Source: Spirochaetes bacterium RIFOXYC1_FULL_54_7 (GTDB lineage Bacteria; Spirochaetota; Spirochaetia; Treponematales; UBA12059). Taken from it: a DNA stretch of 6,164 nt. The position numbers and the translations under genes were made by a program. This document shows, in pieces, positions 1-6,154 of the stretch (positions are counted from its first letter, which is position 1; each line of letters opens with the position of its first letter). The notes under the pieces are model-generated. The model worked only from the letters and a program-made list of their open reading frames with translations, was not told the DNA's origin and made no database searches. The stretch spans positions 1-6,164 of the forward strand of contig MIBM01000288.1 of assembly GCA_001830645.1 (NCBI GenBank). The letters are read 5' to 3'.

Positions 1-796
1 CTACAATCGCGTTGACCCGCGGTCCTACGCTCGAAATCCTTTCCAGAAATGACTCGACCACTGACCGCGCGCTACACGTTCCATTCCGTACCTGTGCCAG
101 CAGTTCATGCGCGCAGAGGCTCCATGCCGCGGCCTCGATGGATGGCGGCGTATCCGGCAGCCCTTCGAGACGATGGAGTGGCTCGGGGCAGCCGGGGATT
201 TGGGGACCATTACCCGGCAGGCCTTCGAACCAGGACCTGGAGAAGGCGCCCAGATCGCCTGGCCAGGTGTCCGCAAACTCAAAGAATCGTACCAAATCCT
301 TGCGGAACAGGTATCTACTGGCTTCTTCGAAGCCCACGAGGTTACCCGCGAGAGACCAGAGCAAGACGCCGAGTGCGTCGATTTGCTTGCCGAGATCGGT
401 CGATTCGTTTGACTTCGCCATATCGACGAGTCGGCGCAGGGTCCCCGAGGCCTTGCCTGGCTGGGAGGCAAGCCAATCCCAGTGCCGTGGCAGGAGTGTT
501 ACCTCCCCGGGGGCTACGCCGAGTCTTGGCCTCCCCTTGCCCGCCTTCGTCCCTGCATCGGGGGGAGCCGCTTCGCTGGGCAGGCGACCGAGGACCTCCT
601 CGACAGTTCCACGAAAATCAAAATCCACCTGACGTCCGCTTTGACGATCGAAGATGAGGAGTCCAGGTTCACCTGCCGGGGCGGCATCCCCTTTCCTCGA
701 CATGTCGTCCAGAAAACGCTTGGTCGCGGCGAGGGCTGGACGAAGGGCGCCCGAGGCGATGAGCGTGTATCCAAAAAATGAGCTGATTGCTTTCAT
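1..796 (-). CDS. DUF2239 family protein with amidase-like C-terminal extension (3' end outside window)
   Basis: The frame starts at the ATG at 796-794, directly after an in-frame TAG, and stays open for 265 codons to the left edge, so the C-terminus is missing. Residues 1-190 match what I know of DUF2239, a family of unknown function usually about 200 residues long. Recognisable blocks are FGYTLIASGALRPALAATKR (8-27), LLIFDRQSGRQVDFDFRG (46-63), GRPRLGVAPGEVTLLPRHWD (88-107), a Leu/Arg helix (119-127) and NLVGFEEASRYLF (152-164). A Pro/Gly-rich linker follows (about 191-221). Residues 222-265 then resemble the N-terminus of amidase-signature enzymes. No Shine-Dalgarno sequence precedes the ATG, but a strong promoter ends at it. 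The gene is transcribed away from the regulator, and nothing suggests a shared pathway. The DUF2239 call is firm; the biological role is unknown. Confidence 0.85.
   Translation of the reverse strand, partial: MKAISSFFGYTLIASGALRPALAATKRFLDDMSRKGDAAPAGEPGLLIFDRQSGRQVDFDFRGTVEEVLGRLPSEAAPPDAGTKAGKGRPRLGVAPGEVTLLPRHWDWLASQPGKASGTLRRLVDMAKSNESTDLGKQIDALGVLLWSLAGNLVGFEEASRYLFRKDLVRFFEFADTWPGDLGAFSRSWFEGLPGNGPQIPGCPEPLHRLEGLPDTPPSIEAAAWSLCAHELLAQVRNGTCSARSVVESFLERISSVGPRVNAIV
2..133 (-). other. Amidase-signature (GatA-like) N-terminal segment fused in frame to DUF2239
   Basis: Residues 222-265 of the left gene include LCAHELLAQVRNGTCSAR (227-244) and VVESFLERISSVGPRVNAIV (246-265). This matches the first helices of amidase-signature proteins such as GatA, whose N-terminus has the pattern ELL..I..g..s..e....f L.RI....P.vNAi. 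No stop and no in-frame ATG separates it from the DUF2239 part, and no ribosome binding site is visible at the junction. The catalytic Lys-Ser-Ser region would lie beyond the left edge, so activity cannot be judged. It is either a genuine fusion or two genes joined by loss of a stop or by a sequence error. The match is to a short, loosely conserved region. Confidence 0.6.
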
Positions 797-802
797 ATAC
801 TA

Positions 803-831
803 TTTATACCCGGATATTATTATCATGTCAA
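803..831 (-). promoter_or_regulatory. Sigma70-type promoter of the DUF2239 gene, predicted leaderless
   Basis: Read on the minus strand, a perfect -35 box TTGACA (831-826) is followed by a 17-bp spacer (825-809) and a -10 box TATAAA (808-803), preceded by GGG. Counting seven bases on from the -10 box puts the transcription start at 796, the A of the DUF2239 ATG. With no Shine-Dalgarno sequence upstream, this predicts a leaderless mRNA. The boxes are read directly; the start site is inferred from spacing. Confidence 0.7.
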
Positions 832-844
832 TTATACCCGGATA
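804..844. repeat. 13-bp direct repeat TTATACCCGGATA, two copies
   Basis: Identical copies of TTATACCCGGATA lie at 804-816 and 832-844, 28 bp apart start to start. The similarity extends a few AT-rich bases past each copy. The first copy overlaps the -10 box of the minus-strand promoter. The second overlaps a TATAAT-like hexamer on the minus strand (836-831) and abuts the -35 box. The spacing is a little under three helical turns. The pair could be a two-site operator or a duplicated promoter element. Confidence 0.55.
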
Positions 845-877
845 ATATTCGATCTGACGTCAATGATCCAGACAGAC

Positions 878-896
878 TGCCAAGGTAACCAAGGCA
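878..896. promoter_or_regulatory. 19-bp dyad, candidate operator
   Basis: TGCCAAGGTAACCAAGGCA has dyad symmetry about A887: TGCC pairs with GGCA and GGT with ACC, and only the AA pairs in each arm and the centre break it. It also contains CCAAGG as a direct repeat nine bases apart (880-885 and 889-894). It lies 37-55 bp upstream of the plus-strand -35 box and 47 bp upstream of the minus-strand one. Its size and symmetry suit a dimeric regulator, and the direct-repeat reading would suit an AraC-type protein. No binding evidence exists beyond symmetry and position. Confidence 0.4.
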
Positions 897-932
897 ATAA
901 TGCCCCACTGTACGTCATGATGAAAACCTTGC

Positions 933-961
933 TTGCCAGATTAGCCCACGCATCCTACTAT
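933..961 (+). promoter_or_regulatory. Candidate promoter of the regulator/transporter operon
   Basis: TTGCCA (933-938, five of six matches to the -35 consensus) and TACTAT (956-961, four of six to the -10 consensus) are separated by exactly 17 bp. The predicted transcription start is at 967 or 968, at the first ATG of the regulator, so this transcript would also have almost no leader. The -10 box is imperfect, so an activator may be needed, or the true promoter may lie further upstream in the AT-rich part of the region. Confidence 0.45.
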
Positions 962-966
962 GCTGG

Positions 967-3900
967 ATGTCCATGAAAAAGAACCAGGATAAGCGGATCG
1001 GGTTGATTCTGGCTTCGATCCATACAGGCTCTTCCCTCAATCTCTGGACAGCCCTGGCAGGCGAGGCGGCAAGGGCAGGGGTCTCGTTCTTCGTCTTTCC
1101 CGGGGGCCGGCTGGATTCCCTCCCGGACTCGGAATACCTGCGGAACAGCATTTACCGGCTTGCCAATACCGAAAACCTGAACAGCCTCATCAGCTGGGGC
1201 TCCAGCATAGGAGGGGCTGTTGCCATCGGGGAACTGGAAAAGTTCCATCGTGCCCTGGATCCCCTGCCCTATGTGACCATAGCCCACAAGATGGAGGGGC
1301 ACCCTTCGGTAAGGTTCGATGCCTATTCGGGGATGAAATCCCTGATGCGTCATTTCCTGGAAGTCCATGGTGCAAGGAAGATTGCCTTCATCAGGGGACC
1401 TTCCAGCCACCTCTCTGCGGAGGACCGGTTCCGTGCCTATGAGGATGCACTGACGGAGGCAGGCATCAAGGATGAGTACTGGCGACAACTGGCATCCGAT
1501 CCCTTCCCCTGGACCGCAGGCGAAGCCGCGGTAGTCCAGCTCTGTGAATCCCGGGGCCTCGTGCCGGGACAGGATTTTGATACCCTTGTCGGGGCCAGTG
1601 ACATGATGGTCCTGGCTGCAGTCCAGTATCTCGAAGGCCGGGGGTATGAAGTGCCGGGGGACTTCCGCTGCGGGGGCTTCAATGACTCTGCTGAGAGCAG
1701 AATCCTTTCCAGCCCTCTCACTACGGTTCATATGCCCTATGCGGAGCTTGGGCTTACTGCCCTGCACCTGGTCCGGACTTTTAGTGGATCGGGAGCTCCG
1801 CAAGATCCGGGGAGAACGCGGGCGGATCAGGAGACTGTTCTGTCCACAGAGCTGGTGATCCGGGAGTCCTGCGGCTGTGGTAATGGCCCCTGGCTTCTTG
1901 CCTCCGCAGCCCAGTGCATGCATGGCGATGCAGGCCGGCGCAGGGAAGGCTTGTTCAGGCAACTGTCCGAGCTGTTCCGGTTGGATGAAACCGACCGGAA
2001 TGCCTTTCTGCAGCCGCTGTTCTCCATTCTGGAGGAAGGAAAGATCCCGGATTTCCTGAACCTGCTGGAGAAGGTCTTGTTCCGTTACTTTGGCTCTGAC
2101 CGGGAACCCCGCCTGCTGTTCCAGGCCATAGGGCTGGTAAAGGAAGCTGGCTGTTTTGCCCCGGAAACCATCAATCCCCTGATAATTCCTGTCCTCCAGC
2201 TGGTCTCCCAGGTCCAGGCCCGGGTGATGGCCCTTGAGAAATTTGAAACCGGGAAGCGTGATCTGGTGCTCAATTCCCTGAAATGTGATCTTCTGTGTAC
2301 TCGGGACCGGCAGTCGCTCATTCAGATACTATGCAGGCATCTGCCCGCCATCGGTATCCATAGTGCTGCCTTGGTCATCCATGTGGATGAAGAATACTCA
2401 CGATTCCTCGGTGGTTTCGTGCATGCCAGGGAGTTGCCGGAAGACGGTGAACCCTTTCCTTCCCGGCATCTTCTGCCTGCAAACCTCAGGTCCGGGTTCC
2501 ATAGCGATGTGTTCCTGATCCAGCCATTGTTCATGGAAAACCAGTCTCTGGGTTATGTGGTCTGCAATGTACCCTTCCATATTGGTTCAGTATTTGAGGA
2601 ACTCCGTTCTTCCCTGAGTAGTGCCCTCCGGGGAATCTTCCTGTTCGAGGAGACTCTGGCTGCCCAGAAGCGGGCCGAAGAAGCGGAGCGTGCCCAGACA
2701 GAGTTCTTTGCCAATGTGGGGAGCGATCTCAGCGATCCCCTGGAGGAGCTTGCCGTGCAGCTGGTCGAGCTGGAAGCCTTGGTTACCTCAGGTCCTGGAA
2801 GAATACCGGATCTTGCCAGACGGATGGGGGCGTTACGGTCAAACCTTGCCAGCCAGATTGATCGTACCAACCGGCTCATGGACCTTACCCTTTCCCAGAC
2901 CAACGAGCTTCCCTTCAACCGCCGTCTGTTTCATCCAGGGGAGCTGTTTCCCGATAAACCTGAGACAGGATCAGCTGGGTTGCCCCTGCTCTTCGGGGAT
3001 CCAGAGAGGTTCCGTCAGGCCCTGCATCTGCTTCGAGTCTTCTATGACGGCAAGCTGGCAACCCGCTGTCTTCCCCGGGGTTTTTCGATTACCCTGTTCC
3101 CCTCAAGCCCAGTAGTAGAACCGGCCAGGTTCAAAAATGAAGTGATGCTGGCCGAAAAGCTTGTGCTTCTCCAATATGGAGATTTTTCACGAGACAGCCT
3201 GAGTTGCTCTCTTGTACTGCCCTGGCCCAACCTTGCGGGCTTGCCGCCATTGAAGACCTTCGAAGCGAAGGGGATACTGGAATTTTCTGACAGGCTTCCC
3301 CTGCAGGACTTCGGCTTGCCCTTGTACCAGCCGGCTCGGGATATAGATCCCGCTCTCCTTGCGAACGAAGGCTCTGATCTTGTACTGGCCTGGAATCCCG
3401 ACGAAGCCCCTCTTGAACAGTGGCTTATGATCTATGCCCTGCGCCACCACCCCAGGCTGTTCAGGATGCCCTTCCTCTGTTATGGCTCCTGCTTCCAGGG
3501 TGAGGGTTTGATCAAGGGTATCGAAGCCAGGGTGAAGGACAGAAACCAGGGGGGTGTCCTTGTTGTCTCGACCGGCAATTCCTTGTATGAGCCATGGGCC
3601 AGTGAAGATCGTACTGTCAGGATACGCTCAATGGAGGAATTCAATGGAGCTTTGCTTGAAACAACACCTGCCATCATCATATTTGAATCCGTGGATACCC
3701 GGGCAATCCATCAAGTCAGACGGCATCCGGACACTGGTACTACACCCATAATTGTGTTGCCTGACAAAATGGATGCAGGAACGGATATCGAAGAGCTTTG
3801 CCGGATACCACATGTATTGCTCTGCAACCGTGGAATTGCCGGATCAGCTGAATTTTCGTCAAGGATGGCCACCCTTCTGGCCGGCAAGGAGTTGCTCCCT

Positions 3901-4227
3901 CCCCATACCGGAGCCTTGGTCAAGAAAGCCATTCTCTACTTCAACCTGCATGCAGCCACACCGATTGCCCGTTGGAGACTTGCTCAGACGGTGAATCTCA
4001 GTGAGGATTATCTGACCAGGATATTCCATCGGGAAACCGGATTCTCCCCTTGGGAATACCTTTCGAGGTACCGCATCCTTCTTGCCTCAGAGCGCTTGCT
4101 CAATACCGATGAGACGATAAACGAAGTTGCCCAACAAACCGGATTCCAGGACCAGGCTTACTTCTGCCGGGTATTCAAGAAGATCCATGGGATTCCTCCG
4201 GGCAAGTACCGAAGCAGCCATGTCTGA
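967..4227 (+). CDS. Large cytosolic sugar-sensing regulator: LacI-type binding domain, GAF-like and degenerate kinase/receiver domains, AraC DNA-binding domain
   Basis: The 1086-residue product has no signal peptide or membrane segment, so it should sense a cytoplasmic ligand. Residues 10-300 form a LacI/GalR-type periplasmic-binding fold (IGLILASIHTGSS at 11-23, GASDMMVLAAVQYLEGRG at 209-226, ending in ESCGC at 300-304) without the usual N-terminal DNA-binding domain. A helical region follows (about 325-435), then a GAF-like domain (438-560). A coiled coil runs into a HisKA-like segment (561-645) whose phospho-accepting His is replaced by Ser586. A remnant ATPase-like segment lies at 655-755. 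A possible receiver-like domain (763-843) and a clearer one with Glu907 at the phospho-Asp position (862-975) follow. An AraC domain with two helix-turn-helix motifs ends the protein (984-1083). ATG 973 is an alternative start, with GGA five bases upstream. It probably controls the permease genes 85 bp downstream; whether it activates or represses is not shown. Confidence 0.9.
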   Translation: MSMKKNQDKRIGLILASIHTGSSLNLWTALAGEAARAGVSFFVFPGGRLDSLPDSEYLRNSIYRLANTENLNSLISWGSSIGGAVAIGELEKFHRALDPLPYVTIAHKMEGHPSVRFDAYSGMKSLMRHFLEVHGARKIAFIRGPSSHLSAEDRFRAYEDALTEAGIKDEYWRQLASDPFPWTAGEAAVVQLCESRGLVPGQDFDTLVGASDMMVLAAVQYLEGRGYEVPGDFRCGGFNDSAESRILSSPLTTVHMPYAELGLTALHLVRTFSGSGAPQDPGRTRADQETVLSTELVIRESCGCGNGPWLLASAAQCMHGDAGRRREGLFRQLSELFRLDETDRNAFLQPLFSILEEGKIPDFLNLLEKVLFRYFGSDREPRLLFQAIGLVKEAGCFAPETINPLIIPVLQLVSQVQARVMALEKFETGKRDLVLNSLKCDLLCTRDRQSLIQILCRHLPAIGIHSAALVIHVDEEYSRFLGGFVHARELPEDGEPFPSRHLLPANLRSGFHSDVFLIQPLFMENQSLGYVVCNVPFHIGSVFEELRSSLSSALRGIFLFEETLAAQKRAEEAERAQTEFFANVGSDLSDPLEELAVQLVELEALVTSGPGRIPDLARRMGALRSNLASQIDRTNRLMDLTLSQTNELPFNRRLFHPGELFPDKPETGSAGLPLLFGDPERFRQALHLLRVFYDGKLATRCLPRGFSITLFPSSPVVEPARFKNEVMLAEKLVLLQYGDFSRDSLSCSLVLPWPNLAGLPPLKTFEAKGILEFSDRLPLQDFGLPLYQPARDIDPALLANEGSDLVLAWNPDEAPLEQWLMIYALRHHPRLFRMPFLCYGSCFQGEGLIKGIEARVKDRNQGGVLVVSTGNSLYEPWASEDRTVRIRSMEEFNGALLETTPAIIIFESVDTRAIHQVRRHPDTGTTPIIVLPDKMDAGTDIEELCRIPHVLLCNRGIAGSAEFSSRMATLLAGKELLPPHTGALVKKAILYFNLHAATPIARWRLAQTVNLSEDYLTRIFHRETGFSPWEYLSRYRILLASERLLNTDETINEVAQQTGFQDQAYFCRVFKKIHGIPPGKYRSSHV

Positions 4228-4312
4228 TGGACTGTGGTAGAAGTCGGAAAAGTACAAGAATCTGCCTGCATTTTACGCTGGACCTGAGGTAGGCTGAGTT
4301 CATGGGTATTCA
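4228..4312 (+). other. Short intergenic gap between regulator and first permease, no terminator seen
   Basis: These 85 bases contain no convincing hairpin with a T-run and no good promoter, which supports read-through from the regulator into the permeases. The purine-rich GAGGTAGG (4286-4293) is a Shine-Dalgarno-like sequence but lies 19 bases before the permease ATG at 4313. It is better spaced for an ATG at 4302, which opens a four-codon frame (Met-Gly-Ile-Gln) whose stop TGA overlaps the permease start as ATGA. Confidence 0.5.
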
Positions 4313-5248
4313 ATGAACACGAAGTCTACCACCAAGGGTGCAAACCGTAACCTGATGGGTGACATCAAGCGACATCGGGCATTCTATGCCTTGCTAATTT
4401 TACCTGTTGGTTATTTCTTCATCTTCAAATATCTGCCCATCTGGAATGGCCAGATAGCCTTCAAGGATTTCATGCCCCTGGATGGTGTCTGGGGGAGCCG
4501 ATGGATAGGATTTGACAATTTCACCGCGTTTTTCCGCTCTTTCTACTTCACCGAATTGCTGAGGAACACTTTGTTCTACAGCTTCATGAAGCTCATAGTC
4601 AGTGTTCCTCTCTCGATCATCCTCGCGGTAGCCTTGTACGAGTGCGCGCGGCCAAGATTCTCCAAGCTGGTCCAGACCATGACCTATCTGCCCCATTTCC
4701 TTTCCTGGGTCATTGTCTACGGCATCCTGCTGGTCCTGCTTTCCCCGGGGGATGGCATCATCAACGACATCATCAAATTCCTGGGTGGAGAACCGGTCGA
4801 TTTCCTTACGGATACCAAGACCTTCCCCATGATTGTGATCCTCTCCGATGCCTGGAAGGAGATGGGCTGGGGAGCCATCATCTTCATTGCCGCCCTGATG
4901 GGTATTGATTCCAGCCTGTTCGAGGCCGCTGCCGTCGAGGGAACCAGTGCCATCCAGCGGGTCTGGTACATCACCCTGCCGTCCATCCGGCCGGTGATCT
5001 TCATGGTCGTACTGCTCCGTCTTGGAACGATTCTGGATGCGGGGTTCAACCAGATGTTCATGCTGTACTCCATTCCTGTCTTCAGTGTGGCGGACATCAT
5101 CGATACCTGGGTATACCGGCAGGGTCTGCTTGAGTTCCGCTTTGGCCTGGCAACGGCGGTGGGGCTTTTCAAAGGGGTCATCGGGATGCTGCTCCTGGTG
5201 TTTTCCAACACCCTTGTCCGTCGGGTATCCGACACGTCCATCATCTAA
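4313..5248 (+). CDS. Carbohydrate ABC transporter permease, LplB type
   Basis: The 311-residue inner-membrane protein is one half of the transmembrane channel of a CUT1-type sugar importer. About six membrane helices are visible (near 23-43, 84-108, 118-144, 170-196, 225-245 and 281-300). The first contains the LplB-type block FYALLILPVGYFFIFKYLPI (24-43), followed by QIAFKDF (47-53). The EAA loop that contacts the ATPase is at 204-223 (EAAAVEG, then ITLP), with Glu209 where Asp is usual. The family normally pairs with a YtcP-type partner, and that gene follows directly. Substrates in this family are typically oligosaccharides or uronate-containing sugars; nothing here identifies the ligand. 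Only a weak GGG lies six bases before the chosen ATG; Met15 is a less likely alternative start. Confidence 0.93.
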   Translation: MNTKSTTKGANRNLMGDIKRHRAFYALLILPVGYFFIFKYLPIWNGQIAFKDFMPLDGVWGSRWIGFDNFTAFFRSFYFTELLRNTLFYSFMKLIVSVPLSIILAVALYECARPRFSKLVQTMTYLPHFLSWVIVYGILLVLLSPGDGIINDIIKFLGGEPVDFLTDTKTFPMIVILSDAWKEMGWGAIIFIAALMGIDSSLFEAAAVEGTSAIQRVWYITLPSIRPVIFMVVLLRLGTILDAGFNQMFMLYSIPVFSVADIIDTWVYRQGLLEFRFGLATAVGLFKGVIGMLLLVFSNTLVRRVSDTSII

Positions 5249-5252
5249 GGAG
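5247..5252 (+). promoter_or_regulatory. Strong ribosome binding site AAGGAG for the second permease
   Basis: AAGGAG begins inside the TAA stop codon of the first permease and lies five bases before the ATG at 5258. The overlap of stop codon and binding site is typical of translationally coupled operon partners. It also shows that this organism uses Shine-Dalgarno initiation, which makes its absence at the two divergent genes notable. Confidence 0.85.
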
Positions 5253-5257
5253 CCGGA

Positions 5258-6154
5258 ATGAAGCGCATACGAGGTATAGCCATCCGGTTGACTCCCGCCG
5301 ACCGCGTTTTCCATGGGCTTGTGGACATATTCCTCGCGGTGATGCTGGTGATCGTTGCCGTACCCCTGTGGAGTACCATTACCCTTTCCTTCAGGCCGAA
5401 CCATTTCATAGGATCCAACCTGGAGGGGATGTTCCTGATGCCCTGGCAGTGGTCTACTGCAGCCTACAAGGCCCTGCTGGGCAACAGGGGATTCCTCACG
5501 GCTTTCTCCAACAGCGGGAAGATACTGCTCTTCGGGGTGGCAACTTCCCTGTTCCTGACCATACCCCTGGCCTATGTCCTCTCCATCAAGACTTTGCCGG
5601 GCCGGAAATACCTGAATGTCCTCATCCTGGTACCCTACCTGTTCAACATCGGCCTCATACCTACCTACCTGGTGGTGACCAAGCTCGGGCTTACCAACCA
5701 TCTGGCGGCTATTTTCCTGCCTGGAGCCATAAGCACTTACAACTGCCTGATCATGCGGGGCTTCTTCGAGGGGATCCCCGATGAACTCAAGGAGTCGGCC
5801 CGGATAGATGGTGCTTCTGAATTGTATGTGCTGTTGCGCATCATCCTGCCTCTGTCCAAGCCCATCATCATGACCATAGGGCTCTACTACGGGGTTACTT
5901 TCTGGAATGATTTTTTCCATGCCATGCTCTACCTGAATGCCAACCATCTGCAACCTCTCCCCATCTTGCTGCGGAACATCCTGATGGCCAGTGGCATGAA
6001 CGAGTACGTGGAAGTGAACGCCTTCGGGGAGGCCTCTGTCCAGGCCATAAAGGCTGCAAGCGTTTTCATGTCCGCCATCCCCATGATTGCGGCGTATCCA
6101 TTCATACAGAAGTACTTTACCCGGGGTACCCTGTTGGGCAGTGTCAAAGGGTAG
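5258..6154 (+). CDS. Carbohydrate ABC transporter permease, YtcP type
   Basis: The 298-residue inner-membrane protein is the second half of the CUT1 sugar importer channel. It has about six membrane helices (near 18-44, 87-108, 117-141, 145-166, 200-217 and 264-284). The EAA loop at 179-198 reads ESARIDGAS, then IILP; the Ser in place of the first Ala is common in this subfamily. The C-terminal block YPFIQKYFTRGTLLGSVKG (280-298) is the characteristic YtcP ending, so the protein is full length. The start ATG has a strong AAGGAG site and lies nine bases after the stop of the first permease. Only ten bases follow its stop in the window, so the expected solute-binding lipoprotein gene would lie beyond the right edge. 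No ATPase gene is seen; these systems often share an MsmX-like ATPase encoded elsewhere. Confidence 0.94.
   Translation: MKRIRGIAIRLTPADRVFHGLVDIFLAVMLVIVAVPLWSTITLSFRPNHFIGSNLEGMFLMPWQWSTAAYKALLGNRGFLTAFSNSGKILLFGVATSLFLTIPLAYVLSIKTLPGRKYLNVLILVPYLFNIGLIPTYLVVTKLGLTNHLAAIFLPGAISTYNCLIMRGFFEGIPDELKESARIDGASELYVLLRIILPLSKPIIMTIGLYYGVTFWNDFFHAMLYLNANHLQPLPILLRNILMASGMNEYVEVNAFGEASVQAIKAASVFMSAIPMIAAYPFIQKYFTRGTLLGSVKG

Noticed and set aside
12..657. Two overlapping plus-strand frames of about 200 codons at the left end
   Set aside because: They are Arg/Pro/Ser-rich low-quality products lying opposite the recognisable DUF2239 reading frame.
25..774. Two shorter minus-strand frames (25-471 and 514-774)
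   Set aside because: They are out of frame with the DUF2239 coding sequence and give no recognisable protein. The true frame has no stop in the window.
858..863. A TTGACG-like -35 box for a second minus-strand promoter with TATAAT at 836-831
   Set aside because: The spacing is 21 bp, too long for a normal promoter, and the hexamer at 17 bp (CGTCAG on the minus strand) is a poor match.
958..1962. A 334-codon minus-strand frame opposite the sugar-binding domain
   Set aside because: It is antisense to a clearly conserved LacI-type domain, and its Pro/Cys/Arg-rich product resembles no family.
4229..4246. Possible hairpin just after the regulator stop (GACT pairing with AGTC)
   Set aside because: The stem is only four pairs with an eight-base loop and no T-run, so it is not a terminator.
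4400..5953. A 517-codon open frame on the minus strand running opposite both permeases
   Set aside because: Its product is rich in Gly, Gln, Asp and His with no recognisable domain, and it crosses the boundary of two well-supported permease genes. It arises from codon bias on the plus strand.
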